A stretch of DNA of 40,202 nucleotides from an uncultured Prochlorococcus sp. (GTDB lineage: Bacteria > Cyanobacteriota > Cyanobacteriia > PCC-6307 > Cyanobiaceae). This document shows positions 9,301 through 18,290 of the stretch, piece by piece; the first letter of the stretch is position 1, and each line of letters opens with the position of its first letter. The notes beneath the pieces were generated by a model. The model saw only the letters and a program-made list of their open reading frames with translations, searched no databases and had not been told where the DNA came from. The stretch lies in assembly GCA_902624085.1 (NCBI GenBank), contig CACNWD010000010.1, positions 1 through 40,202 on the forward strand, given 5' to 3'. Made by a program: the position numbers and the translations under genes.

Positions 9301-11751
9301 TTAATTTAAAAATTCATGAATAAATTTATTGTCCGATTTACCAAAAATTAACTTCTTTAAATATTGATTATTTTCTAAGGTAGGGTCAACTTTTAAAATA
9401 CTAATAGCTTCATTTCTTGCTTTATCAATTAATACTTTATTCTGAGGAAGATTTTCTAGAACAAAATCAGGTAGTCCTGACTGTTTATAACCCAGTATTT
9501 GTCCTGGACCTCTAAGCTCTAAATCTTTTTCTGCGACATAGAAACCATCATTAGACTCTTGCAATACTCTTAGTCTTTTATTTGTCTGTGCATTATTTTC
9601 ACTCGTAATTAAATAACAAAACGATTGATAGGAGTCTCTACCGACTCTTCCCCTTAATTGATGAAGTTGCGATAAACCAAATCTCTCAGAATTATAAATT
9701 ACCATTATTGAAGCATTTGGAACATCAATACCAACTTCAATAACAGTAGTAGAAACTAAAATATTTATTTTATTTTCGGAGAAGAGACTTAAAACTTTAT
9801 TTTTATCATTTGGGTTTAATTTTCCATGAAGAAGTCCAACATTAAATTGTTTAAAAACATCCTCAGAAAGTTTTTCGTAAATATTAATTGCAGAGTTTAA
9901 ATTTAATTTTTCAGATTCTTCTATAAGCGGGAGTATCACATAGGCTTGCTTTCCACTCTCAATTTCTTTTTCGACAATCTTAAATAGTTCAGATAAATTA
10001 TTTTCACTTACAATTTTTGTAGCAACAGGTAATCGACCTGGTGGTAATTCAGTGATTTGACTAACATCCAAATCACCATATATTGATAGTGCTAATGTCC
10101 TAGGAATAGGAGTGGCAGTCATGGAAAGTAAATGTGCATTTTCACCTTTTTTTAGTAATCTATTTCTTTGACTAACACCAAACCTATGTTGTTCATCAAT
10201 AATTACTAGACCAAGAGCATTAAAGATAACTTTTTCTTCAAATAATGCATGAGTCCCAACCAAAACATTAATTTGACCATTTTCTAAATCTCTTCCAATT
10301 TGCTTTCTTTTCTTTTCTGAGGTATTTCCTGTTAATAATTCAACAGAAATAAAAAGTGAATTAGTTAACTTTATAAGACTTTTATAGTGCTGTTCTGCTA
10401 ACACTTCTGTTGGGACCATAAATGCGCATTGATAACCTTTTTCTATCATGATTAATAAAGAGGATATAGCAATAATAGTTTTTCCACTACCAACATCTCC
10501 TTGAAGTAGACGAGACATTGGATTAATACCATTTAGATCTAATTTAATTTCTTCAAGAACTTTATTTTGAGAATCTGTGAGTTTAAAAGGTAATTTTTCC
10601 AAAAAAGAATCCAAGAGTAATTTTATGGAAGAATTATTTGATTTAACAATCTTTTTATTTCTATCTCGCCTTTTTAAGAGAAAGTTTAATTGTAATAACA
10701 ATAATTCATCAAAAACTAAACGTTTCTTTGAAAGTTGTAGATACTCTTGGCTAACAGGCAAATGAATATTAACTAAAGATTCGCTAAGAGATAATAAAGA
10801 CAAATATTTAAGTTGTTTATTATTTAAGATATCAGGGAAATTTTTTGTGCAATAAAGTACCTTTTTGAGAATCTTAATGAAGCTAATATTAGTGAGAGAA
10901 TCTGTTAAGGAATATATTGGTAGAATTTTTCCTTTAAAATTGATATTCTCGTCATTATTTAATATTTCAATCTGAGGATCAACAAATGATCGTCCATATT
11001 CTGTCAATTTCACCTTACCTGAGATAGCAATTTTTATTCCGAGTTTATACTTTTCTTTTAGACTAGAAAAAAAAGAAAATGATCTAAATCTTTTGCCTAA
11101 AAAAAATTTAGTAATTTTAATTGAAGAAGTATTATCATAAACTACTAAATTCATGACAGATAACTTGTTATTCTTTTTACTCTTATACATATAAAATCTT
11201 TTAATATATGCAGTACAAGTGTATAAATTATCAGGTTTTAAATTTATTATTTTTTCTTTATTTGAATAGTCTAAATAAGTTCTGGGGAAATAATTAATTA
11301 AATCTTTTATGTCAAAGATTCCTAATTTATTTAGAATTTCTTTATTTACTTTTCCAATACCAATAATTTCGGAGACATCTGATTTAAGAGAAAGTTTATT
11401 ATTTTGTAGATCATAATTGGAAGCCAGAAGACTATTATCTTTATTAAAATCTAATGATTTGCTTAACTTTAAAAGAAATTTTCTAGTGTCTATTACTAAT
11501 CTTTTTCGTTCATTAATATCAAGTTTATTATATAAATTATATTTTTCAGAAAAGGCCTTTAATGAAAGATTAAATTCATTATTTAATCCTAAATGATTTA
11601 TTTTACTAAAACTTTCATTTAGAAATTCATTGAAGTATTTTTCCTTGCCTAAAATATTTCTAAATCCAAACTCTGTCTCTAGTGTTAATGAACGTTGCAA
11701 TGGTCTAACCCAATTTTTAATATTTTCTGAATGAATATTTCCTTGATTCAA
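9301..11751 (-). CDS. recG: ATP-dependent DNA helicase RecG
   Basis: RecG remodels stalled replication forks, branch-migrates Holliday junctions and unwinds R-loops. It has 816 residues; the roughly 130 N-terminal residues before the wedge region are a typical cyanobacterial extension. A helix-hairpin-like segment (IGIGKVNKEILNKLGIFDIKDLINYFPRTY) and the wedge OB domain come first. Helicase motif I is GDVGSGKT (about 416-423), the Walker B variant DEQHRFG is near 518, motif III is MTATPIPRT and motif VI is QLRGRVGR. The end of the gene carries the RecG-specific TRG region (GPGQILGYKQSGLPDF). It sits 16 bp downstream of an unknown gene, probably in one transcription unit with tsf. Confidence 0.95.
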   Translation of the reverse strand: MNQGNIHSENIKNWVRPLQRSLTLETEFGFRNILGKEKYFNEFLNESFSKINHLGLNNEFNLSLKAFSEKYNLYNKLDINERKRLVIDTRKFLLKLSKSLDFNKDNSLLASNYDLQNNKLSLKSDVSEIIGIGKVNKEILNKLGIFDIKDLINYFPRTYLDYSNKEKIINLKPDNLYTCTAYIKRFYMYKSKKNNKLSVMNLVVYDNTSSIKITKFFLGKRFRSFSFFSSLKEKYKLGIKIAISGKVKLTEYGRSFVDPQIEILNNDENINFKGKILPIYSLTDSLTNISFIKILKKVLYCTKNFPDILNNKQLKYLSLLSLSESLVNIHLPVSQEYLQLSKKRLVFDELLLLQLNFLLKRRDRNKKIVKSNNSSIKLLLDSFLEKLPFKLTDSQNKVLEEIKLDLNGINPMSRLLQGDVGSGKTIIAISSLLIMIEKGYQCAFMVPTEVLAEQHYKSLIKLTNSLFISVELLTGNTSEKKRKQIGRDLENGQINVLVGTHALFEEKVIFNALGLVIIDEQHRFGVSQRNRLLKKGENAHLLSMTATPIPRTLALSIYGDLDVSQITELPPGRLPVATKIVSENNLSELFKIVEKEIESGKQAYVILPLIEESEKLNLNSAINIYEKLSEDVFKQFNVGLLHGKLNPNDKNKVLSLFSENKINILVSTTVIEVGIDVPNASIMVIYNSERFGLSQLHQLRGRVGRDSYQSFCYLITSENNAQTNKRLRVLQESNDGFYVAEKDLELRGPGQILGYKQSGLPDFVLENLPQNKVLIDKARNEAISILKVDPTLENNQYLKKLIFGKSDNKFIHEFLN

Positions 11752-11767
11752 TTTAAAAATAATTAAG

Positions 11768-12838
11768 TTAGAGTTTATTTATAGAAGATTTGATATTAGA
11801 ATTTAGTTTAAGCTTATTGCACCAATAATCTTCTTTTTTAATTAATAAATAAATATTAGATTTTAATTCCAATAATTTATTTTTTAACATACTTAAGTTG
11901 ATATTAATGAATTCCAGCTCAGCATTATTTATACTAATTAAATTAGTTTTTAGTAATTTATTTTCACTAAAGTTATCATCAAAATTAATATATTGAGTTA
12001 CAGATGGATCAAACTTCAATACGAAGGGTGATGGATTACTAAACAATAAGTGATTATCAAAAACATAAAGTAGTAAATCATTATTTATAAATCTTTTAAA
12101 AATATTTTTATTAAAAAGTTGATTATTAATTTCAATCGAAAGATCTTGAAGATATACATTCAAAGAGGATTCTAGAGTATCCATCCATAAAATTATATCT
12201 TTTAATTCAATAGGAACAAAATATTTACTACTTTTATTTTGATAAGTATTTAATGATAAATTATCTTCATCAAAATCACTTATTAAAATTTTAGAGTTTA
12301 TACACCCTAAATTTTCATCATGTGTATGATTATCAATATATTTATTATCTTGCACATAATTATCCATATTAAAATTCTTGTTATCATTAATTAAATTTTC
12401 ATAATAAAAATTACAATAGTGTTGTGAGTTATTTATCTGAATGGCTTCAAAATTGTTTATTTTATGAACTTCTTCTTTTAAATTATAATTACTTTTAAAT
12501 TCTCTATTATTCTTTATCCGATTAGCAATTTTATAATCTTTTTTTATCGATAATTGTTCAATAGTTAAGAATGGCAAAATATAGTTTACTATTTTTTTTA
12601 AATCATTTTTTATAAATAGTATAGTTTTTTGATCTTTTACTCTAATTCCATTACCAGATTCAACTAAAAGAGCTTTAATGGCTTCTCCTATGTAATTTTC
12701 CAATTTTAATCTAATAATTGTCAGATATAAATCATAAAGACTATAAATTTCTTTTTTTATTTTCGACTTTCTACAACCAATATGAAATAGTTGATCATTT
12801 ATCTTTTTATAATTTTTTTTTAATAAGTCTCTATCCAA
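11768..12838 (-). CDS. Conserved-looking hypothetical protein between tsf and recG
   Basis: I do not recognise this 356-residue protein with confidence. It is rich in Asn, Lys, Ile and Leu, has no clear signal peptide or membrane helix and is predicted mostly helical. Its middle (about 120-200) is a polar, Asn/Asp-rich linker separating two more regular halves. The N-terminal half has the better-conserved-looking stretch LLVESGNGIRVKDQ. From memory, cyanobacterial DUF3685 proteins can look like this, but I cannot verify that. The start is 4 bp after the tsf stop and the stop is 16 bp before recG, so it is probably cotranscribed with rpsB-tsf. Confidence 0.7.
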   Translation of the reverse strand: MDRDLLKKNYKKINDQLFHIGCRKSKIKKEIYSLYDLYLTIIRLKLENYIGEAIKALLVESGNGIRVKDQKTILFIKNDLKKIVNYILPFLTIEQLSIKKDYKIANRIKNNREFKSNYNLKEEVHKINNFEAIQINNSQHYCNFYYENLINDNKNFNMDNYVQDNKYIDNHTHDENLGCINSKILISDFDEDNLSLNTYQNKSSKYFVPIELKDIILWMDTLESSLNVYLQDLSIEINNQLFNKNIFKRFINNDLLLYVFDNHLLFSNPSPFVLKFDPSVTQYINFDDNFSENKLLKTNLISINNAELEFININLSMLKNKLLELKSNIYLLIKKEDYWCNKLKLNSNIKSSINKL

Positions 12839-12842
12839 TATA

Positions 12843-13499
12843 TTAAATTGATTTCATTGACTCTACTTCTTCTGCAAATCCCATCTCTTTAACTTCTATT
12901 CCTTCGCCTAGTGTATATCTAGTAAAACGCCTTACTTTAATATTTTCACCAATTTTCCCTGCAGTTTGCTTAACCAGCTGTTCAACTGTTAAAGCACTAT
13001 CTTTTATATAAGGTTGATCTAATAAAACTAACTCTTTCAATCTTTTAGCAATTCTTCCTTCTACAATTTTTTCTCTAATTTGTTCCGGTTTGTTAGCCAA
13101 ATCATCCCTGCCCATTTCAATAAGTTTTTCTTTTTCAACTACATCTTGAGGAACATCATCAACAGAAACATACTCAACATTTGGACAAGCGGCTATTTGC
13201 ATTGAAATATCTTTAAGGAGTGACTGAAAGATTTCTCCCCGTGCAACAAAGTCAGTTTCACAATTTAATTCTAATAAGACTCCTACTCGTGATCCAGTAT
13301 GAATGTAACTGCCTATAGCGCCTTCGGCTGCTACTCTGCCAGATTTCTTTTCAGCACTTGCTATACCCTTTTTCCTAAGCCATTCAATTGCTTTTTCTAA
13401 GTTACCATTAGTCTCATTAAGAGCTTTTTTGCAATCCATCATGCCTGCTCCTGTTTTATCTCGTAGATCCTTGACCAATTTTGCTGTGATGTTTGACAT
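12843..13499 (-). CDS. tsf: Translation elongation factor Ts
   Basis: EF-Ts exchanges GDP for GTP on EF-Tu. It has 218 residues, the short form common in cyanobacteria. The N-terminal UBA-like domain has [19 protein letters not shown], and the EF-Tu contact motif ETDFVARGE lies near residue 80. The C-terminal part covers the shortened core and a dimerisation-like region. The gene follows rpsB by 46 bp on the same strand, the standard bacterial rpsB-tsf pair, and its stop is 4 bp from the next start. No Shine-Dalgarno sequence is visible before the ATG. Confidence 0.97.
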   Translation of the reverse strand: MSNITAKLVKDLRDKTGAGMMDCKKALNETNGNLEKAIEWLRKKGIASAEKKSGRVAAEGAIGSYIHTGSRVGVLLELNCETDFVARGEIFQSLLKDISMQIAACPNVEYVSVDDVPQDVVEKEKLIEMGRDDLANKPEQIREKIVEGRIAKRLKELVLLDQPYIKDSALTVEQLVKQTAGKIGENIKVRRFTRYTLGEGIEVKEMGFAEEVESMKSI

Positions 13500-13545
13500 T
13501 TTTTTTAAAGTTTGTTTGTTTGTTGTTTAAATTAAAGGGAATTTA

Positions 13546-14250
13546 TTAATTTTTTCTTTGGTCATTAGATCCTTTTCTACCTTCGTTAATGGCATCAGCA
13601 AGCCTTCCTAAAATTAATTGAACTGAGCGAACAGCATCATCATTGCAGGGTATGGGGACTTCGCATAAATCTGGATCACAATTAGTATCTAGCATTGAGA
13701 CAAGCGAAATATCCAGTTTTCTCGCTTCCAGAACTGCATTTGATTCTCTTCTTTGATCCACTAATACTACAACATCTGGTAATCTTCTCATATTTTTTAA
13801 CCCACCTAAATATTTCTGCAATCTCTCTAATTCTCTCCTTAAAACTGCTGCCTCTTTTTTAGGTCGCATAGCGATTGCTCCGCTGGATTCCATTCGTTCA
13901 AGATCTTTTAACCTTTCAATTCGAGCTTTCATCGTTGTCCAATTTGTTAACATTCCTCCAAGCCAGCGTTGATTTACATAAGCGGCACCACACCTAGTAG
14001 CCTCTTGAGCAACAACTTCCGAAGCTTGCTTCTTAGTTCCAACAAAAAGAAATCTTTTTCCACTTTTAGCTGCACTTCTGGTCCATTTGTATGCATTATT
14101 CATGCATAAAGCAGTTTTAACTAAATCTATAATATGAACACCATTTCTTGCGCAATAGATGTATTTTGACATCTTTGGATTCCATCTTCTGGTTTGATGC
14201 CCAAAATGAGCACCTGCTTCCATCATTTCAGAAAGTGTTACAACAGCCAT
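13546..14250 (-). CDS. rpsB: 30S ribosomal protein S2
   Basis: S2 binds the 30S head-body hinge and is needed for S1 docking. It has 234 residues, with the family signatures [19 protein letters not shown] at the N-terminus, [20 protein letters not shown], and [12 protein letters not shown] followed by DTNCDP. It is the first gene of the rpsB-tsf unit. A structured leader (14251-14315) precedes it and may mediate feedback by S2. The ATG at 14250 has no close Shine-Dalgarno; a GGAGG lies about 24 nt upstream inside the leader, too far for normal use. Confidence 0.97.
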   Translation of the reverse strand: MAVVTLSEMMEAGAHFGHQTRRWNPKMSKYIYCARNGVHIIDLVKTALCMNNAYKWTRSAAKSGKRFLFVGTKKQASEVVAQEATRCGAAYVNQRWLGGMLTNWTTMKARIERLKDLERMESSGAIAMRPKKEAAVLRRELERLQKYLGGLKNMRRLPDVVVLVDQRRESNAVLEARKLDISLVSMLDTNCDPDLCEVPIPCNDDAVRSVQLILGRLADAINEGRKGSNDQRKN

Positions 14251-14315
14251 TTTTTTAAGGTTTCGGGTTAGCCTCCATCTGACGGGTATTAAAAATAACC
14301 CGAAACTGCCAGATG
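14251..14315 (-). promoter_or_regulatory. Structured rpsB leader, candidate autoregulatory element
   Basis: The 5' UTR of rpsB has two perfect complementary pairs in interlocking order. A 6-bp pair joins 14310-14315 to 14276-14281 (CATCTG/CAGATG), and an 11-bp pair joins 14296-14306 to 14260-14270 (GTTTCGGGTTA/TAACCCGAAAC). The arms alternate, so both can form only as a pseudoknot. A smaller hairpin (CGGGT/ACCCG, 14283-14287 with 14298-14302) competes with the 11-bp pair. This GC-rich island stands out in AT-rich surroundings. Feedback control of rpsB by S2 through the leader is known in gammaproteobacteria; its presence here is inference. Confidence 0.55.
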
Positions 14316-14368
14316 TGCGGTTTGAATAATTTATTTATCTTAGCAAGAAAGATGTAATTTAAGAAACT

Positions 14369-15286
14369 TTATTTATTAAATGATTTATAAAGTTCTTTTA
14401 TGTAGATTAAATTCAGGGGAATTTTTAATAGTTCTAAAGCAAAAGAATTCTTTTTTCTTTTAACCAAATACTCTAAGATAGGAGTAATTGTTCTTACGTT
14501 AATTATTCCGCCCAAACATAAGAAATTCCATAAGAATCTATGTAGAAAGGTTAATTGAATAATAAAACGAACTCTTAGGTTTGGATGTTTATTAAAAAAA
14601 ATCAACGCCATTTTAGCTCTCTCAGATTCTTTTCTTACTAATGAATTAATTTGTTCACATTGAAATGGAGGATGCCAATGAAAACCTTTTGCTTCAGGAC
14701 ATTTTATTATTTTAGTTCCAAACTGCTTCAATCTTTCTCCAAGTTCTAGATCTTCCCAACCATATAAACTAAAAGAGCTATCAAATAAGCCAACTTTTAA
14801 AAGTAAATCTCTTGATATTGCAACATTTCCTGTTGCAAAGTAAGCAAAAGATATATCAGTGATTTTATGATTTTCATTTTCTGGGTTTTCAAAATTTGAT
14901 GTATTTATTACTGATCCGTAAGTAAAGCAATTTTTATTGAATTTTTCCCAATAATTATATAATTTATCTACATGATTTATTAAAAAATTATTAACAACTA
15001 CGAGATCACTATCAATAAAAATAATAATTTCATTTTTGGATTTTAGAACGCCAAGATTTCTCGCTAAAGCTGGACCTCCATGAGATTGCTCATGAAGTAC
15101 TACATGAGGAAGTTTTTCTATATTTTCTTTTATCCATTTTGTTGTTCCATCTGTAGATCCATCATCAATGACAATTATTTCATATGAATTAATCCTGTTA
15201 TTTAATAATTGATTTTCTAGAGCAAGTAAACATTTCTTCAATATTAATTTCCTATTATAAGTTGGAATAACAACGCTTATATTCAT
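14369..15286 (-). CDS. Family 2 glycosyltransferase
   Basis: This GT-A fold enzyme probably adds a sugar to a surface polysaccharide or lipid; donor and acceptor are unknown. It has 305 residues. The N-terminus is the usual VVIPTYNR; IDDGSTDGT follows near 42-50, the metal-binding motif IDSD near 91-94 and the catalytic-side GWEDLELGERL near 180. The acceptor half has HWHPP, and the last 70 residues are basic and hydrophobic, suggesting peripheral membrane contact. The GWED form resembles the galactosyl/N-acetylgalactosaminyl-transferase-like group. It stands between rpsB and a small basic-protein gene, all on the minus strand, with 118 bp to rpsB. Confidence 0.8.
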   Translation of the reverse strand: MNISVVIPTYNRKLILKKCLLALENQLLNNRINSYEIIVIDDGSTDGTTKWIKENIEKLPHVVLHEQSHGGPALARNLGVLKSKNEIIIFIDSDLVVVNNFLINHVDKLYNYWEKFNKNCFTYGSVINTSNFENPENENHKITDISFAYFATGNVAISRDLLLKVGLFDSSFSLYGWEDLELGERLKQFGTKIIKCPEAKGFHWHPPFQCEQINSLVRKESERAKMALIFFNKHPNLRVRFIIQLTFLHRFLWNFLCLGGIINVRTITPILEYLVKRKKNSFALELLKIPLNLIYIKELYKSFNK

Positions 15287-15316
15287 AATAATTGGAAATA
15301 TGGGGATTCTTAGAAA

Positions 15317-15341
15317 TGAAATAAGTATAGATCTTATTTCA
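15317..15341 (-). terminator. Hairpin after the 50-residue basic protein gene
   Basis: A perfect 9-bp stem (TGAAATAAG / CTTATTTCA) with a 7-base loop starts 3 bp after the stop of the small gene. On the minus strand it is followed by TTTCT. It is AT-rich, so termination may be partial. Confidence 0.4.
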
Positions 15342-15343
15342 AT

Positions 15344-15496
15344 TTAATCTGCTGCACCTCCATTGTTTAAACTTCCAGTAACATTGCTAGCACCATCTGA
15401 TCGTACATCCCCACGTAATTTTCTTTTCTTGAACTTTCTTGCGTAAGCTCGATTTCGCTCTTGTTTCTCTTTTTTTAAATTTCTTCTTTTAGCCAT
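15344..15496 (-). CDS. Small, highly basic 50-residue protein
   Basis: The first 28 residues are almost all Lys, Arg or polar (MAKRRNLKKEKQERNR...), and the last 20 are neutral, Gly/Asn/Ala-rich. This looks like a nucleic-acid- or ribosome-binding tail protein, though I do not know the family. Support for coding: a clean ATG, a stop after 50 codons, a strong amino-acid bias unlike random AT-rich sequence, a hairpin just after the stop, and a 190-bp gap between genes that it fills. It is on the same strand as its neighbours, 38 bp downstream of the devA stop and 57 bp before the glycosyltransferase start. Confidence 0.6.
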   Translation of the reverse strand: MAKRRNLKKEKQERNRAYARKFKKRKLRGDVRSDGASNVTGSLNNGGAAD

Positions 15497-15534
15497 AAAT
15501 AAAAATTTTTTTTTATTTTAACTCACTATGGGCT

Positions 15535-16209
15535 CTAAAAAATTTTACCGTCTTCCATATTTAATATCCTATCTGCCATATCTGATATTCTAGGATCATG
15601 AGTAACCATTAAAACAGAACAATTCTGATCTTTTGACAATCTTTTTAATAAACTGACGATTTCTCTACCAGTAACACTATCAAGTGCGGATGTTGGTTCA
15701 TCAGCTAGTAATAATTTTGGATTTGCAGATAAAGCTCTTGCAATTGCAACTCTTTGTTTCTGTCCTCCAGATAAAGCATTAGGTAATTTTTTATGATGAT
15801 CCTCTAAACCAACCTCTGACAGCCACTTTCTCGCAATTTCTCGTCTTTGTAAATAGGTTAAATCTTTAATTAAATCTGCACCCATTTGGACATTTTGTTC
15901 AGCTGTTAAGCATCTCAATAAGTTATGACCTTGAAATATCATACCAATATTCCTCCTTAGTCTTTGTCTTGTTTTTCTTGTTGCTCCATTTAATTCTCTA
16001 GCTAAAACATTAAGACTACCTTCTTGGCAAGTTCTTAAAGCTCCTATTAATGTTAAGAGAGTTGTCTTCCCACATCCAGAAGGTCCTTTTAAAAGAACTA
16101 ATTCTCTCTCTTTTATATTTATATTTACTCTATCTAAGACTTTTTTCCTATTTTCACCAGAGCCATAATAATGACAAAGATTATTTGTTATAACTGCATT
16201 TTTACTCAT
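15535..16209 (-). CDS. devA: DevA-family ABC exporter ATP-binding protein
   Basis: This is the cytoplasmic ATPase of a DevBCA exporter, a MacB/LolD-like class; the Anabaena homologue exports heterocyst glycolipids, while the substrate here is unknown. It has 224 residues. Walker A is GPSGCGKT (about 39-46), the Q-loop is at IFQGHN, the signature is LSGGQKQRVAIARAL and Walker B is LLLADEPTSALD. The length equals that of the family. It is the last gene of pcyA-devB-devC-devA, 6 bp after devC. Confidence 0.88.
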   Translation of the reverse strand: MSKNAVITNNLCHYYGSGENRKKVLDRVNINIKERELVLLKGPSGCGKTTLLTLIGALRTCQEGSLNVLARELNGATRKTRQRLRRNIGMIFQGHNLLRCLTAEQNVQMGADLIKDLTYLQRREIARKWLSEVGLEDHHKKLPNALSGGQKQRVAIARALSANPKLLLADEPTSALDSVTGREIVSLLKRLSKDQNCSVLMVTHDPRISDMADRILNMEDGKIF

Positions 16210-16215
16210 GATTAA

Positions 16216-17382
16216 CTAAAAAATCTCAGCAGGATCTGCATCAACCAATTTTCTCATTGCTATACCTGCTGAGCCCATACACATTACAAGTATCAAAAAG
16301 AAGATAGTTATTGACTTATTTGAATCCATTATGATTGGAAGTTTTGTGGAGTTTCTTATTACAGCATAAAGTATTTGTCCAGAAATATAGGCAGGTAAAT
16401 ATCCAAACAAAGCCAACAAAAAGCCTTCCCTAGCAACAACAAAGAATAAAGATTTCAATCTATAACCCATAGCCAATAAAGTCGCATATTCTGGCAAATG
16501 GTCAGTAACATCGCTATAAAGAATTTGATAAACAACTACGCATCCAACAATAAATCCCATAAATGCACCAAGACTAAATATAAAACCGATTGCTGTACTT
16601 GTTTTCCAATAATTCTTTTCAAATTCTATAAATTCATTTTTTGTTAGTACCCTTACATCATTTGGAAGTGATTTATTTAGGATTTGAGATACCTTTTGAG
16701 AATTAGAATTTGCTTCCAGCTTCACTAAACCTATCTCTATACTCCCTTTAGGATTTGCTGGGAAAAGTTTTAGGTATGTCTCTGTACTTGTAATTAAATT
16801 ACCATCCGCACCAAATGAAGGACCTAATTCAACCAGACCTTCAACCAATACTCTTTTTCCTGCAACCTCAGTTTGAACTTTCCTCCCAGATTTAAACCAT
16901 TCTTCAACCGGTCCAAATTCTGGCCTAGACAAACTGTCAAAAAGTACTCTTCCTGGATTTTTTAGTAAATTAGCTTTTTTCGAAAATTCTTTATCAAGCA
17001 AAATAGAATCATCAGGATTAAATCCTAAAGCTAAGATTGATCTAGTTTTAAGATTTTCAGGATTTCTCCATAATAAATAATTTAAATTTACAGGAGAAAC
17101 ACTCTGTACTTGATTTTGTGCAAGTGCTTGAATTAATCTCCTTTTAGGAAATCCGCTCATACTGATTGAACTTTTTGATCTTGGGCTTATGATCACCAAA
17201 TCAGCATCCAAAAGGTTATGAATAGTTACACTAGTATCAAATAAACCATCACGAAATCCTATTTGCATAAACATCAAAATTCCAGCAAAACTTATCCCAG
17301 CAATTGCAACTAGCAATCTTAGTGGTTGTCTGCTCAGTAGTAGCCATGCTAAAGGTATCTTTCTAAATTTAAAAAAATTCAT
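16216..17382 (-). CDS. devC: DevC-family ABC exporter permease
   Basis: This is the membrane subunit of the DevBCA-type exporter. It has 388 residues in FtsX/MacB-like layout: a first membrane helix (about 23-43), a large periplasmic domain (about 50-255), then three helices in the C-terminal third. The N-terminal motif PLAWLLLSRQPLRLLVAIAGI is typical of DevC. The C-terminus ends in a VDADPAEIF-like tail common in this family. The start overlaps the end of devB by 4 bp (ATGA), implying translational coupling. Confidence 0.88.
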   Translation of the reverse strand: MNFFKFRKIPLAWLLLSRQPLRLLVAIAGISFAGILMFMQIGFRDGLFDTSVTIHNLLDADLVIISPRSKSSISMSGFPKRRLIQALAQNQVQSVSPVNLNYLLWRNPENLKTRSILALGFNPDDSILLDKEFSKKANLLKNPGRVLFDSLSRPEFGPVEEWFKSGRKVQTEVAGKRVLVEGLVELGPSFGADGNLITSTETYLKLFPANPKGSIEIGLVKLEANSNSQKVSQILNKSLPNDVRVLTKNEFIEFEKNYWKTSTAIGFIFSLGAFMGFIVGCVVVYQILYSDVTDHLPEYATLLAMGYRLKSLFFVVAREGFLLALFGYLPAYISGQILYAVIRNSTKLPIIMDSNKSITIFFLILVMCMGSAGIAMRKLVDADPAEIF

Positions 17383-18290
17383 TTTGGAATAAATTTTGCT
17401 ATTACCTTCATTCCGGCAAAACTCTTAACTCGTGAAATTGATTTATCATCTAAACCAACAAGAACTTTAATTATTCTGGCATCAGCATCACCTGTCGGAT
17501 CTGTAGATAAAACTTTTCTTTGTTTAACTTGTGGATTAATCCTGATGACATTACCAATTAATGTTTCGTCAAAACCTCCATTTTCACTAATAAGCTCAAC
17601 ATTTTGATCAAGAAAAACTCTATCAATATCAGACTCATATACTTCGATTAAAGCTTGCATATTTTGACTTGCACCTATTTCTAAAATTCCTTCAGAATTT
17701 GATCTTTCACCAGCTCTTGTATTAATTGACAGGATATAACCATCAATAGGACTACGAAGTTCAGCATTAAATAAATCAATTTCAATAGATTTCTTATCAG
17801 CACTATTAATAATTTTTTGTTTCTCTAATTTCAATAATTCATCTTCTTTTTGTGTGAGTAAGACGATTGAATAAGCATTTTTTTCAGTAGCTGATCTATA
17901 TCTATTAATTTGATCTTTTTTTAAAGATATTTCTTTTTGATTAGTTTCAAGTAGTTTTTTCTTTTTAAGTAAGTTTGCTTTTAATTTTTTTTGATTTTCG
18001 AAAATTGCGAGAATTGAACCTTTTTTAACATAATCTCCTTCTTTCACAAGGATTTCTTGGACTCTTGGAAAACTTCCGAATTGACTAAGAGGTGAGGCAA
18101 GTTTTCTAACTTCGCCCATCGGAACAAGTTGACCTAATGCTGCAACTCCGCTAATAGTTGGAATTAATTCAGAATTATCATCCGATGACGTTAGATTTAA
18201 ATTCTTATTTGAACAAGATAAATTTCCAAATAAAAATGGAATAACCATAAAAGTTATAGGAAGTAATTTTTTTATTTCTTTTGGATACAT
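17379..18290 (-). CDS. devB: DevB-family membrane fusion (HlyD-like) protein
   Basis: This periplasmic adaptor links the DevC/DevA pump to an outer-membrane channel. It has 303 residues. The N-terminus has a hydrophobic signal (about 10-24) with Cys26 after LS; the residue at -3 is Asn, so a lipoprotein site is only possible. A first biotinyl-lipoyl half (VQEILVKEGDYVKKGSILA) is followed by a coiled-coil hairpin (about 95-150) and the second lipoyl half (LRSPIDGYILSINTRAGE), then a beta-barrel. Its ATG shares one base with the pcyA stop (TAATG). A TolC-like partner is not in the window. Confidence 0.85.
   Translation of the reverse strand: MYPKEIKKLLPITFMVIPFLFGNLSCSNKNLNLTSSDDNSELIPTISGVAALGQLVPMGEVRKLASPLSQFGSFPRVQEILVKEGDYVKKGSILAIFENQKKLKANLLKKKKLLETNQKEISLKKDQINRYRSATEKNAYSIVLLTQKEDELLKLEKQKIINSADKKSIEIDLFNAELRSPIDGYILSINTRAGERSNSEGILEIGASQNMQALIEVYESDIDRVFLDQNVELISENGGFDETLIGNVIRINPQVKQRKVLSTDPTGDADARIIKVLVGLDDKSISRVKSFAGMKVIAKFIPK

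Noticed and set aside
14361-14398. Near-perfect hairpin with a bulge at the glycosyltransferase 3' end
   Set aside because: It lacks a T tract on the coding strand and is AT-only; not enough for a terminator call.
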